DNA of 64,000 nt. It comes from Armatimonadota bacterium. Its GTDB lineage: Bacteria; Armatimonadota; Fimbriimonadia; Fimbriimonadales; Fimbriimonadaceae. This document shows, piece after piece, positions 15,785 through 25,191 of the stretch (within the stretch, counting starts at the first letter, position 1; every line of letters begins with the position of its first letter). The stretch is from assembly GCA_018268375.1 (NCBI GenBank), contig JAFDWS010000002.1:744001-808000 (forward strand), given 5' to 3'. The notes under the pieces were generated by a model that ran no database searches, had not been told where the DNA came from, and saw nothing but the letters and a program-made list of their open reading frames with translations. Position numbers and translations under genes: made by a program.

Positions 15785-18703
15785 ATGACGGGTTTTAGCT
15801 TCAAGTTTATGATCGTGCCGTGCCTGGCGGCGGCGTTTCTGGTCGTTACTGCCGCTGCGCCCAGGCAGACCAAGGCTGGCAAAGGCGCGTCGGTCAGCTT
15901 CAACCGCGATGTCCGACCGATCCTGAGCGAGCATTGCTACCGCTGCCACGGGCCCTCGGCCAAGGAGGGACAGGGCGGCCTCAGACTCGACGACCAAAGT
16001 AGCGCCACCAAGGACAGGCACGGCTACGTGGCGATCAAGCCTGGGGACAGCGCCGGATCTCGGCTGATCGAGCGGGTCTCTGCCTCGGACGACGGCGCCG
16101 CGATGCCTCCTCCAGATTCCGGCGTCGCCCGCTTGACGGCCGACCAGGTCGAGGTGCTGAGGCGGTGGATCGATCAGGGTGCGAAGTACGAGCGCCACTG
16201 GGCCCTGATTCCTCCGAAGATGCCGACGATGCCGGCGGTCAAGGACAGCGCTTGGGCCAGAAACCCGATCGATCTTTTCATTCTTCAGCGTTTGGAAGCC
16301 AAGGGGCTCCGGCCGGAGCCAGAAGCGGATCGGACGACCCTTCTCCGTCGCGCGAGCCTTGCCCTGACTGGCTTGCAACCGACGCCAGAAGAAGTCGACC
16401 GCTTTCTCAAGGACAAGTCAAAAGACGCTTACGAGAAGGCAGTCGATCGGCTCTTGGCCAGCAAGAGGTATGGCGAGCACGAGGCACGGTATTGGCTGGA
16501 CGCTGTCCGCTATGGCGACACCCATGGGTTGCACCTCGACAATGAGCGGGCGATCTATCCGTATCGCGACTGGGTCGTGCGTGCTTTCAACCAGGACCTC
16601 CCGTTCGACAGGTTCGCGTTGTGGCAATTGGCGGGCGACATGCTGCCGAGCCCGACCCCAGACCAACTCGTGGCGACAGGCTATGTCCGAATGAACCCGA
16701 CGACGAACGAGGGCGGCGCGATCGCCGAGGAGTTCCAGGCAAAGAACACCTTCGACCGAGTGGACACGACGTCGACTGTCTTCCTTGGGATGACGGTGGC
16801 ATGTGCCCGTTGCCACAACCACAAGTACGACCCGATCAGCCAACAGGACTACTACCGACTTTTCGCCTTCTTTAACTCGACGGCCGACGAGCCGCTCGAC
16901 GGAAATCTCTTCACTCCAGATCCGGTGGCGAAGGCACCAACTCCCGCGGAGGCTAAGGAGCTTGACGCGATGGAGCGTGGTCTGCAATCGATGGAATCAA
17001 AGGTGAACGAGAAGGCGGCAAGGGACTGGTTGGCAGCCCGGCGTGTGAAGCCCCCTGCCGTCGGCGACTGGGAGGTGTCCGAAACGTTTCCCGCTGGCGA
17101 CTTCGACAAGGCGTTCGACACCGAGACACCGGCAACGACCTGGGCGCCGATCAAGCTCGAGGCCGAAAAGGACAGCAATTTCCTGACCAAGGAGAACGCC
17201 TACGCCTACCTCCGGACGACCCTCAGCTCGGAGAAGGACCAGGACATCGGTTTGAGGTTTGGAAGCGACGATGGGATCAAGGTCTGGCTGAACGACAAAC
17301 TGATCCACAGCAACAAGGTGCTCCGGGCTCTGGGCCAGAGCATCGATGTGATCCGAGTCCATCTCTCGGCAGGCTCGAACCGGCTGATCGTGAAGGTCGT
17401 CAACGCGACCGGCCCCGGCGGAGTCCGGTTCGGCCTTGGCGATGATCTGGACAAGCGCGTGGAGGACGTATCGGCCGTTTTGTTAAAGCCTGAAGGCCCG
17501 AAGCTACTGAAATCTCTCTATCTTGAGATAGGCCCTGAAACACCAGCGTCGCGGGATTACCGGGTCAAGTCAAAAGCTCACGCGGAGTTCCTTGCGAAGA
17601 TCCCGTCCACATTGATCGCCCGCGAGCTTCCAAAGCCCAGACCGGCCTTCGTCCTCAGGAGGGGCGAGTACAACCTTCCGACGGTCGAGGTGAAAAGAGA
17701 AATCCCGGCGGCACTCGGGGCCTTGCCCAAAGCGGCGCCCGCCAACCGGCTTGGGTTCGCCGAGTGGCTGACCTCTCAGGAAAACCCGCTGTTCACGAGA
17801 GTCTTTGTCAACCGGGTTTGGCAGCAGCACTTCGGCACCGGCATTGTCAAGACTTCGGAGGACTTTGGGAACCAAGGTGAATGGCCCAGCCATCCCGAAC
17901 TCCTGGACTATTTGGCTGTCCAGTTCGCGAAGGGCGGCTACAGCATCAAGAAGCTTCACCGGCTGATCGTGACGAGTGCAGCGTTCCGCCAGCGGGCGTT
18001 CGTTGACAAGGCCAAGCTCGCTGCCGACCCTGACAACCGGCTCATCTCGCGAGGACCCCGCTTCCGCCTTGATGCTGAGGTTCTCCGCGACCAGGCCCTT
18101 TATGCGAGCGGACTTCTCGTCGAAAAGCCAGGCGGGCACGGGTTCAAACCGTACCAGCCAGCTGGCCTATGGGAAGAAGTCGCGTTCCAAGAGAGCACGA
18201 CGGCCAAGTACGTTCAGGACATGACCCCCGATATCTACCGTCGGAGCCTCTACCTGTTCTGGAAGAGGACCAGCCCACATCCTATGATGCTGACCTTCGA
18301 CGCCCCGATGAGGGACTCGTGCATCGTGCGTCGAGCGAGGACGAACACCCCGCTCCAGGCTCTGACCACCATGAACGAACCCGGGTTCCTGGAGGCTTCG
18401 AGGCACTTTGCCGAGCGAATCATGAAGGCGGTGCCGACGATCAACGAACAGCCGCGGACGGGAATCAAACTGGCTTTCGAGCTGGCGCTCGGGCGCCAGC
18501 CTGCCCCTGCCGAGCTGAGCGCCCTCGAGACGTCCTATCAACGCTACCGGACACGATATGGTGGCGAACCGGCTGAGGCCGCAGAATTGGTCAATGTGGG
18601 ATTGACGCCCCCTGATCCCGGTTTGGACAAGGGCCAGCTGGCAGCCTGGATGCTGATTTGCAGCACCCTCTTCAACACGGACGAGTTTCTGACGCAGCAT
18701 TGA
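15785..18703 (+). CDS. Planctomycete-type cytochrome-like protein with DUF1549 and DUF1553 (PSD1) domains
   Basis: 972 residues with a signal peptide (residues 1-25). Domains in order: PSCyt1 with heme motif C51-x-x-C-H (HCYRCHG), DUF1549 with a second motif C340-ARCH, an inserted beta-rich segment at about 420-560 resembling a PA14/carbohydrate-binding jelly roll (FGSDDGIKVWLNDKLIH), and DUF1553 at the C-terminus. It is likely a periplasmic redox protein acting with the DUF1501 partner across a 113-base divergent region. The frame is open to 15527, but that part overlaps the DUF1501 gene; ATG 15785 begins the signal peptide, and TTAGAAT at 15761-15767 is a possible -10. Confidence 0.9.
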   Translation: MTGFSFKFMIVPCLAAAFLVVTAAAPRQTKAGKGASVSFNRDVRPILSEHCYRCHGPSAKEGQGGLRLDDQSSATKDRHGYVAIKPGDSAGSRLIERVSASDDGAAMPPPDSGVARLTADQVEVLRRWIDQGAKYERHWALIPPKMPTMPAVKDSAWARNPIDLFILQRLEAKGLRPEPEADRTTLLRRASLALTGLQPTPEEVDRFLKDKSKDAYEKAVDRLLASKRYGEHEARYWLDAVRYGDTHGLHLDNERAIYPYRDWVVRAFNQDLPFDRFALWQLAGDMLPSPTPDQLVATGYVRMNPTTNEGGAIAEEFQAKNTFDRVDTTSTVFLGMTVACARCHNHKYDPISQQDYYRLFAFFNSTADEPLDGNLFTPDPVAKAPTPAEAKELDAMERGLQSMESKVNEKAARDWLAARRVKPPAVGDWEVSETFPAGDFDKAFDTETPATTWAPIKLEAEKDSNFLTKENAYAYLRTTLSSEKDQDIGLRFGSDDGIKVWLNDKLIHSNKVLRALGQSIDVIRVHLSAGSNRLIVKVVNATGPGGVRFGLGDDLDKRVEDVSAVLLKPEGPKLLKSLYLEIGPETPASRDYRVKSKAHAEFLAKIPSTLIARELPKPRPAFVLRRGEYNLPTVEVKREIPAALGALPKAAPANRLGFAEWLTSQENPLFTRVFVNRVWQQHFGTGIVKTSEDFGNQGEWPSHPELLDYLAVQFAKGGYSIKKLHRLIVTSAAFRQRAFVDKAKLAADPDNRLISRGPRFRLDAEVLRDQALYASGLLVEKPGGHGFKPYQPAGLWEEVAFQESTTAKYVQDMTPDIYRRSLYLFWKRTSPHPMMLTFDAPMRDSCIVRRARTNTPLQALTTMNEPGFLEASRHFAERIMKAVPTINEQPRTGIKLAFELALGRQPAPAELSALETSYQRYRTRYGGEPAEAAELVNVGLTPPDPGLDKGQLAAWMLICSTLFNTDEFLTQH

Positions 18704-18796
18704 TCAAACGCGGCTGAGCATGCAAGAAATGCTCGCATAGTTACTGAATCGGCGTGTGTCGATCCTTGGAACATTTCACTAGACCCCAGGAGATAC

Positions 18797-19288
18797 ATGC
18801 AGTCCAGCCCCATTGCCGTGGGGAGAGCAAGCGTACGGCGTCCTCGCAAGCAACGAGCCGCCATCCTCTTTGATGCTCTCATCGCTATGTCCGTCTTGAC
18901 GCTTGGAGCGTTGACGGTCTACCAATTTGTGCCGACGGTCAGCCACTCGCAAGCCTATGCGAGCCAGCGCACTCGGGCCGTCCAGTTCGCCACGAGGATG
19001 GTCGAGAACCTTCAAATGCTCTCGGCTGCCAACCTCAACGCGTCGACCCTGACTCAGCTACAGCTGGTCGACGCTGGCCAATCTGGAACGGTTCTGAGCT
19101 TTTCCCATATTCCGCTTGACGAGTCGACACGGTACAGCCCCAGCACCGCACTGCCCAAAGGCACAGGAACTTTGACTCTCAAGAACCTGTCGAGTGGTGC
19201 CGTTGGAGCCCAAGTCGTCATCACTTGGAAATCTCCTTACGGAACGCGCTCATACACGACCGGGACGGTCGTCGGAGGTTACCGATGA
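18797..19288 (+). CDS. Type IV pilin-like / pseudopilin protein
   Basis: 163 residues. The N-terminus is basic (RRPRKQR) followed by AAILFDALIAMSVLTLGALTVYQF, a class III pilin-type helix, although the canonical G-FTLxE cleavage site is altered (A-AILFDA). PilV-like minor pseudopilin is the best guess. SD AGGAGA precedes ATG 18797. First gene of a three-gene operon whose members overlap by ATGA junctions. Confidence 0.72.
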   Translation: MQSSPIAVGRASVRRPRKQRAAILFDALIAMSVLTLGALTVYQFVPTVSHSQAYASQRTRAVQFATRMVENLQMLSAANLNASTLTQLQLVDAGQSGTVLSFSHIPLDESTRYSPSTALPKGTGTLTLKNLSSGAVGAQVVITWKSPYGTRSYTTGTVVGGYR

Positions 19289-19851
19289 GGCGCGGCTTCA
19301 CCTTGATGGAGGTCATGGCGTCCGTGCTCATTGTCGGCATGGTCGTGCTTGGCTCGGTATCAATGCTGGCGTCAGGGCTCTATGGCTTCACCCGTGCAAC
19401 GACAGACGCTGAGCTTGCCACGACGAATGCGCGCTCAATCCGCCACATCGCTGACAACCTCCGGAACGCCGCCTCGATCACGGTCACAAACAGTGGCACC
19501 AAGGTCACTTACACGCTACCCCTCTACACGGGAGCGAACGATCCAGTCACCGGGGAGAAGGAGCTGGTCATTCCTATCCAATCGGACGGTATCGTGCGAT
19601 CCTATTCGATCGATTTCGCCAAGGGCACGATGACCGACTCTGTCACAGGCAAGGTCGTGTTGAAGAAGATCGCTTCGGTCGATCCTGACCCGAAGTCCAC
19701 GCAGTACAAGCAGGCCTATACACCGTTCCAGTTGGTTTCGGTCGGTTCGAACAGGGCCCTCACAATCAACCTCATCACCCTGGGCGACATCGTCGGAGAG
19801 AAGCGCTACATGCGCTTCAAGACCACAGTCATTGGACACAACGTTAAATGA
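19285..19851 (+). CDS. Prepilin-type minor pseudopilin
   Basis: 188 residues. MRRGFTLMEVMASVLIVGMVVLG is a textbook type III signal: cleavage by PilD after Gly4, Glu at +5, then the hydrophobic helix. PilW/PulJ-like by size and place in the operon. ATG 19285 overlaps the upstream stop (ATGA) and has GGAGG six bases ahead; the open frame upstream to 19225 is not coding. Confidence 0.85.
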   Translation: MRRGFTLMEVMASVLIVGMVVLGSVSMLASGLYGFTRATTDAELATTNARSIRHIADNLRNAASITVTNSGTKVTYTLPLYTGANDPVTGEKELVIPIQSDGIVRSYSIDFAKGTMTDSVTGKVVLKKIASVDPDPKSTQYKQAYTPFQLVSVGSNRALTINLITLGDIVGEKRYMRFKTTVIGHNVK

Positions 19852-21515
19852 GATCTCGCAAGTCTGGTTCCGTCACCGTATACGTTCTCCTCGTCTTCTC
19901 GTTGCTCGTCATGGTGAGCGCTAGTTCGATCACCTACTCGTTCGCCAGTCTGGCCAGAACGACCAGCGACGCCCGCAACTCTTCCGCGAACAACCTGGCC
20001 CAAGCGGCTCTCGAGTACGGAATCTCCAAGGCCTTTGCCGATGTGCAATCGACCAAGGGATCTTTTCTCGCCCGCCAAGACAACATGCTGGACACGCTCA
20101 AGGATTACGGCACTGGCGTGACGGCTGCCTCTTGCCGAGTGGTTCCGACGGGGGATGCGTCAACGGCCTGGGTGACATCGTCGGCCACTGTTGACGGTCG
20201 CTCAATGAGCGTACGGACCTACCTCAAGGCCAAAGACGTCGGCATCTGGAACAACGCGATCTTCGCGGGTGCCGGAGCTTCCGGTCAAGCGATCAATGGA
20301 AACGTCGACATTCGGGGCTCCGTCCACCTACTTGGGGACGGCGAACCCTTCATCGACCAAAACGGCAATGGAAAGTGGGACGGAGCTGAGCCCTACACCG
20401 ACACCAATAAGAACGGCAAGTGGGATCCAGGCGAGCCGTACACCGACGTCGACGGGAACGGAAGCTACTCACCGGCCGAGGTCTACCAAGATGCCAACGG
20501 CAACGGGATCTATGACCCTCCACTGACCGTCACTGACCTCAACTCGGCGTTCTCGGGCAACTCTGGCGTGCAGAACCACTACCAGGGGATCAATGTGGCG
20601 CTGCAAAGCGTGGTTCCGCCTTGCCCGGTGGTCAATGGCATGCAGACTTTGGGGGCTGAGGTCCGCGTGAAAAACGGCATGATCGGCCTCAGCGGCAGTG
20701 CGAGCTTGGGCACGGGCGCTCTCGTCAACGGTGCTGCATACAAGACGACGATCGACGCGTCGTTCTGCACCGGCGGCTACACCGGCACAAAGGGATCGAG
20801 CGCCGTGTTCAGCGACAACGGGGTCACGAACGGATACGACCTCGGCAGCTTGGGCATCAGCTACCCGTTCATCTCGGGAATTGGCGCCAAGCCCTACGTG
20901 GACAAGGATAATCAGACTTGGCCGACCCAAGAGGCTTACTTGGACGCAAAGAGCTTGACGATTCCGGTCGCGCTCGTCAAGTCCAGTACGACTGCGTTCA
21001 GCTACGGCCCCGACGCGAATGGGAACTCCATCTCGTTCACTCCCGCTGGCAACAAAGGGAACCCCCCCGCCAAACTGACCATCAACGGCATCATCAAGGT
21101 GCCGGACGGATTCCAGCTTGGCGTCAAGGACTCTCTAACCTATGCCGGAGCAGGCACGTTCTACTGCCCGGGCACCATGCTTGTCGACGGCGATGTGTTG
21201 CCCAGCGCCGGCCTGATCTTCCCGACCACGACGAAGATCGGTTTCATCGCCAAGAAGGATCTGAAACTGGCTACAGGCAACGGTTCGGCCCAGCTCAACC
21301 TTACGGGCGCGTTCTACGCCCAGGGTCGAGTGGTCAGCGCTAAGCAGAACCAAATCATGGGAACGATGGTCGGATCCTACTATGACCTGGGAACGAACGT
21401 TCCCAGCATCTACCAGGTGCCGACGTTGTCCAAGAACCTTCCGCCTGCCATGCCCGGCGATAAGGCCTACATCACGCTCGACCTCAAGAGCTGGCGAACC
21501 AGAAAGGCTGGCTAG
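19848..21515 (+). CDS. PilX-like pilus-associated protein with four Ca2+-binding loops
   Basis: 555 residues. An N-terminal basic segment and one hydrophobic helix (SGSVTVYVLLVFSLLVMVSAS) are followed by a long, mostly beta, Gly/Thr/Asn-rich exported region. Residues about 165-225 hold four EF-hand/dockerin-like loops in a row: DQNGNGKWDGAE, DTNKNGKWDPGE, DVDGNGSYSPAE and DANGNGIYDPP. These suggest Ca-dependent folding or adhesion. PilX-type proteins end minor-pilin operons, which fits the ATGA overlap with the preceding pseudopilin. Its 3' end overlaps the convergent SGNH gene by 32 bases. Confidence 0.75.
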   Translation: MRSRKSGSVTVYVLLVFSLLVMVSASSITYSFASLARTTSDARNSSANNLAQAALEYGISKAFADVQSTKGSFLARQDNMLDTLKDYGTGVTAASCRVVPTGDASTAWVTSSATVDGRSMSVRTYLKAKDVGIWNNAIFAGAGASGQAINGNVDIRGSVHLLGDGEPFIDQNGNGKWDGAEPYTDTNKNGKWDPGEPYTDVDGNGSYSPAEVYQDANGNGIYDPPLTVTDLNSAFSGNSGVQNHYQGINVALQSVVPPCPVVNGMQTLGAEVRVKNGMIGLSGSASLGTGALVNGAAYKTTIDASFCTGGYTGTKGSSAVFSDNGVTNGYDLGSLGISYPFISGIGAKPYVDKDNQTWPTQEAYLDAKSLTIPVALVKSSTTAFSYGPDANGNSISFTPAGNKGNPPAKLTINGIIKVPDGFQLGVKDSLTYAGAGTFYCPGTMLVDGDVLPSAGLIFPTTTKIGFIAKKDLKLATGNGSAQLNLTGAFYAQGRVVSAKQNQIMGTMVGSYYDLGTNVPSIYQVPTLSKNLPPAMPGDKAYITLDLKSWRTRKAG

Positions 21516-22215
21516 CGAATGCAACTGGACCAGCGAAGGACAACCGCCATCGCTGGTCCTTGTCACTCTCCCCCCTCCTCAACGCTCTTTCAATGAGCGG
21601 CGTCCAGAGCTTATAGCCCTCATTGTTCATGTGGAGCTTGTCCTCAACAAAGATCTCCGCTTTAGGCTGCCCGTCGGCACCAAGCATGACGGGCCACACA
21701 TCCACATAGGTTGCGCGCCTTCTGGCAGTGAGGAACTCGCGGATGCTGGCGTTCGCCTGCTTGAATTTGGGCGCCAACAACCAGCGGCTTGGGCTCGGCT
21801 TCATGGAGACATACACGAAGGGAACGTTGGGGAGCCGATTACGAATCTTGCCGAAGAGGGTTTTGAACCGATCGACGACGACCCCGGGCTCGAGCTTCTC
21901 GTCCTCTGCAAAGTCGTTCTCGCCGCAATACAGCACGATCTGCCGCGGCTCATAAGGGAAGACGACGTCCCCCACATGGGCAATCTGGTCGGCAAGTGTC
22001 GATCCCCCGAACGCGCGGTTGAGAACCTTGTACTTGGGGAATGCCTTGGCCATCCCTGACCATCTGGTGAAGGACGAACTTCCTATGAAGAGGATCTGGC
22101 CCTTTGCTGGATGCGATTCCTCATCTGCTTTCTTGAACGCCGCGATCTCGTTGGCGAACCGCGCCTCCTGGGAGCACGGCAGGAGCAATAGCGTGAGGAG
22201 GGCAGCGGCAGGCAT
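21484..22215 (-). CDS. SGNH/GDSL-type hydrolase, exported
   Basis: 243 residues from ATG 22215. A short hydrophobic signal ends LLLLPCS, a possible lipobox. SGNH blocks: IGSSSFTRW (Ser nucleophile), RAFGGSTLAD (Gly), YCGENDFAED (Asn of block III) and VEDKLHMNNEGY (Asp-x-x-His). Family members are esterases or acetyl-hydrolases acting on polysaccharides or lipids; substrate unknown. A GTG at 22233 is an alternative start, but AACAAT at 22224-22229 looks like a -10 box placing transcription at about 22215. Confidence 0.88.
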   Translation of the reverse strand: MPAAALLTLLLLPCSQEARFANEIAAFKKADEESHPAKGQILFIGSSSFTRWSGMAKAFPKYKVLNRAFGGSTLADQIAHVGDVVFPYEPRQIVLYCGENDFAEDEKLEPGVVVDRFKTLFGKIRNRLPNVPFVYVSMKPSPSRWLLAPKFKQANASIREFLTARRRATYVDVWPVMLGADGQPKAEIFVEDKLHMNNEGYKLWTPLIERALRRGESDKDQRWRLSFAGPVAFASQPFWFASS

Positions 22216-22223
22216 CAGCCAAG

Positions 22224-22229
22224 ATTGTT
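22224..22229 (-). promoter_or_regulatory. -10-like box before the SGNH gene
   Basis: AACAAT on the minus strand, eight bases before ATG 22215; one of a series of such boxes in this window. Confidence 0.35.
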
Positions 22230-22246
22230 CCACAAGCCGAGGCGAC

Positions 22247-23050
22247 CTAGGATAGAGAGTCAGGGTCAGGAGTGTCTCTTCTCCTCAGTTTGCTTTGAAC
22301 CTCCTCCATGAAGCCGACGGTGAAGACGCCGATCGGCAGGCCCAACACCAGGGCGGCAACCGAGAGCATATAGAGGCAAGTGAAGATCTTTCCGCCGACG
22401 GTGACCGGCGACATGTCGCCGTAGCCGGTGCTCGTGAACGTGACGACGCTCCAATAGAACGCCTGGAAGACGTCAGAGTACTTGTCAGGCTGGGCGTCCT
22501 TTTCGAACCAGTAGATGAAGATCGTCGCGAAAACAATCGTGATTGACCAAATGGTGAGTGCTGACTTGAAGAAGGGCCATGCCCTTCTCAAGGCGGCGAG
22601 GATGAGATCATCGGCCTGACTGAAAGCGAAGATCCGAAGGAGCCTGACGCTCAATCCAAGGAGCATCACCTGGCGATTATTGAATACAATGCCGTAGACA
22701 CCGCAGACAACGGCGACGACATCAATGAAGTTGATCGGCTTGAAGGCAAAGCGGACTCGTTCGATTGATGCTGCGTACCGGTCGTCCGGATCAAAGCCCG
22801 CGACCCAAACGCGCACTCCATACTCGAGTGCGATGGTGGCGAGAATGATCCCGGCGATCCACTCGAGGAGTCGATAGTGCGGCGCCAGATCCTTGACCGT
22901 CAGCATGGCACCGACGAGGAGGCCGGCGATGACCAGGGCCACGGACAGCCGGTCAAAGAAGATTTCGGCCGGCGTGTCCCGAGGCTGCTCCTCTAGCAGG
23001 GTGTAGAGCTTACGCCCGAAAGTTTGAACCCGGGTACCGCTTTCCGTCAT
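22247..23050 (-). CDS. Voltage-gated-like potassium channel (6TM ion transport family)
   Basis: 267 residues with six hydrophobic segments and a re-entrant pore loop holding the K+ selectivity filter TSTGYGD at about 206-212. The S4-like segment (LSVRLLRIFAF) has only two arginines, so voltage sensing may be weak. No cytosolic RCK domain; the C-terminus ends shortly after S6. GTG 23059 is possible, but ATG 23050 is preferred since TATACG at 23059-23064 looks like a -10 box. Confidence 0.9.
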   Translation of the reverse strand: MTESGTRVQTFGRKLYTLLEEQPRDTPAEIFFDRLSVALVIAGLLVGAMLTVKDLAPHYRLLEWIAGIILATIALEYGVRVWVAGFDPDDRYAASIERVRFAFKPINFIDVVAVVCGVYGIVFNNRQVMLLGLSVRLLRIFAFSQADDLILAALRRAWPFFKSALTIWSITIVFATIFIYWFEKDAQPDKYSDVFQAFYWSVVTFTSTGYGDMSPVTVGGKIFTCLYMLSVAALVLGLPIGVFTVGFMEEVQSKLRRRDTPDPDSLS

Positions 23051-23058
23051 GACGGGCA

Positions 23059-23064
23059 CGTATA
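23059..23064 (-). promoter_or_regulatory. -10-like box before the K+ channel gene
   Basis: TATACG eight bases before ATG 23050; implies a leaderless transcript. No clear -35. Confidence 0.35.
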
Positions 23065-23086
23065 CCCCGCGGTCTGGTATGCCGGG

Positions 23087-24121
23087 CTATTGGGCGACGT
23101 CCCAGCCGGCGAGATCGTACTGCGAACACGGCAACAGCGTCGTCGAGGGGCCGGTCTGCCTCACTTGAATTTGCGCGCGAAGAGCGCCACCCGAACCAAC
23201 GTACCGAGAAAGCGTTCCCGTGCCCGACAGTTCCCAAGTCTGGTAACTCGTGTTCAGGATGTCCGTTCGGTTCTCCTCGTAAGAGTTGGTCGTGAAATTG
23301 AAGAGCCTGAGGACTTGCTGGTAGGAGCCGGACTGCACCATACGCGAGACGGTTCGGAACCGGAGAGCGGCGGGCGTGTTGATCGAAGTTGTGCCGTCTA
23401 CTGAGAACTGGATGATCGGCGCCGACTGGTTCGGCACGAAGAATTTACAGATCTCGAGCGGATTGCTGTCCGTGTCGGCAAGGCTGGCCAAGTTGCCCGA
23501 GTTGACGCGACCGAGGTTTATCGAGAAGGAGCTCGGGGCGATCGATTCCGCGCCCGCGCTGGTCACACGGACATCATCGAAGTCGATCTGGCTCCCCTCG
23601 GTGCGGACCAATTGGACGGTGATGAACTGACCCAGATTCGGGTCACCAGGTGCCGCCGTATAGGTTGCCGTCAACAAATGAAAACTGTCGATCGGATACT
23701 GAGTGTAGGTAAACATCGAACTCGCGAGCAGGATTCCGCCTGTGACGCTGCCATCACCATTGATGCTGCCTCCAGCGATGACATTGAGCTTGAAGGAGCC
23801 TGAGAACCCGTCGTGCCTCCTTCCACCCATGACGGTGACGGTGTTGTCGCCGACGCCGACGACGTTTGAACTTTGCTGCGCGACCGCCTGTCCGTTTGTG
23901 TAGCCGATCTGCAGTCCATGGGGCGCATTAGCCTCGAAGAACCCACTGGTGGGAATGTGCCAGACGCCAGTACCACCCTTCCAACCTGGGATGCCGTCTA
24001 CGTTGTATCCGCCCGCAGCCTGGACTGGGTATTCGAACGAAGGGTTCAGCAGAGACGCTTGCGCCCCGCTTGAAAGCGCTGCCAGCAAGAGGCTGAAGGA
24101 AAGAGACTTCACGATTTGCAT
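23087..24121 (-). CDS. Secreted protein of unknown function
   Basis: 344 residues with a typical signal peptide (MQIVKSLSFSLLLAALSSGAQA). The mature protein begins LLNPSFEYP, a motif common in secreted beta-sandwich proteins (DUF642-like or PEP-CTERM-type proteins), and stays beta-rich throughout; no PEP-CTERM anchor is present. The C-terminal third describes a second sandwich. TATGAT lies six bases upstream of the ATG. Function unknown. Confidence 0.7.
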   Translation of the reverse strand: MQIVKSLSFSLLLAALSSGAQASLLNPSFEYPVQAAGGYNVDGIPGWKGGTGVWHIPTSGFFEANAPHGLQIGYTNGQAVAQQSSNVVGVGDNTVTVMGGRRHDGFSGSFKLNVIAGGSINGDGSVTGGILLASSMFTYTQYPIDSFHLLTATYTAAPGDPNLGQFITVQLVRTEGSQIDFDDVRVTSAGAESIAPSSFSINLGRVNSGNLASLADTDSNPLEICKFFVPNQSAPIIQFSVDGTTSINTPAALRFRTVSRMVQSGSYQQVLRLFNFTTNSYEENRTDILNTSYQTWELSGTGTLSRYVGSGGALRAQIQVRQTGPSTTLLPCSQYDLAGWDVAQ

Positions 24122-24127
24122 ACTGGC

Positions 24128-24133
24128 ATCATA
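24128..24133 (-). promoter_or_regulatory. -10-like box before the 23087-24121 gene
   Basis: TATGAT six bases before ATG 24121; short-leader pattern. Confidence 0.35.
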
Positions 24134-24221
24134 GCTGCGCTAAGGCCCCCTTGGAAGTGACAAAACTACGGGGCACCGCGCACGTTTGCGCTAGGTTTGC
24201 GATCAGCGCTGCTCGAGGGTT

Positions 24222-25043
24222 CTAATGCGGAGCGGAAGGCCCCGGCATGTGGGCCTCTACCATCTCGATACCGCCCTCGGTCACGACGCCGCACTGGCCC
24301 CCTTCGGGTGAATCGCCCAGGTCAACCGTGCTGCCGTCGAACCGGAGGAGCGGATGGTAAAAGTGCGAAGCCTGGCGAGCATTGCCCGTGACATAGTGAG
24401 CGATGAGAGCCCGGCGGAAACGATCCTTGCTACGGTTCGACCCGCTCCCGTGGATCAAGTTGCCATGGAAGAAGAGAACATCACCCGGCTCCATGTGGGC
24501 CGCCACAGGCGCATAGCCTTCGGGCACAGGGATTGTCTGGGACGTAAAGCTCTCGGAGGTGTCGGCCGGAATCTGGCAAAGCAGGGGCAGGCGATGAGAT
24601 CCCGGCACCACCTGCATGCACCCGTTATCGTCGTCGCACTTGTCCACTGCGAGCCAAGCGGCGACACATGTACCGGGCTCCGCACGCAGGTAGTGCTGGT
24701 CTTGATGGAGCGCTTGGCCCCGGGCACCTGGTGGCTTGAAGTAGAACATCGTCTGAGCGGCAAACGGCTCTTCGCCGAGCAAGGCAAGGAGGGATCGGCA
24801 CAATCGTTCGTCCAAGAGGAATTCCATGCTCAGACGGTCTCGGCGATGGGGATGGATAATGCGAGGGTATTGGGCGAGGGGATCGACCCCGGTCGGATCG
24901 ATCCGATCAAAGTCCTCCTTTCGGTCGCTTGAATTCCACTCCATGAAGTGCCGAGCGATTCGTTCGGCCTCTTCGCCAGAGAACAGCCCTTGCGCCAGGA
25001 AATACCCCTCTTCCTCCCACTGACTTCTGAGATCCGCCTTCAT
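24222..25043 (-). CDS. Phytanoyl-CoA dioxygenase (PhyH) family protein
   Basis: 273 residues. A Fe(II)/2-oxoglutarate-dependent oxygenase: the facial triad is visible as H113-x-D115 (HQDQHYLR) and H198 (HGNLIHGSGSN), with Arg210/211 in position to hold 2-oxoglutarate. PGSHRLPL is the typical family block between them. Substrate cannot be inferred. Monocistronic, facing away from the SARP-like gene. Confidence 0.92.
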   Translation of the reverse strand: MKADLRSQWEEEGYFLAQGLFSGEEAERIARHFMEWNSSDRKEDFDRIDPTGVDPLAQYPRIIHPHRRDRLSMEFLLDERLCRSLLALLGEEPFAAQTMFYFKPPGARGQALHQDQHYLRAEPGTCVAAWLAVDKCDDDNGCMQVVPGSHRLPLLCQIPADTSESFTSQTIPVPEGYAPVAAHMEPGDVLFFHGNLIHGSGSNRSKDRFRRALIAHYVTGNARQASHFYHPLLRFDGSTVDLGDSPEGGQCGVVTEGGIEMVEAHMPGPSAPH

Positions 25044-25191
25044 GATTGGTCCCCGTCCTCTCCATGTTAGAACACAGGTGACAGATGTCAGGTCGACGAC
25101 CCGGCCGATTTACGGCGAGCCGTCGCGGGGGAGACCACTCCAGACCGACAGTGCATCTGGGAACGTGCCTCATGCAACAATGGACGGCTAA

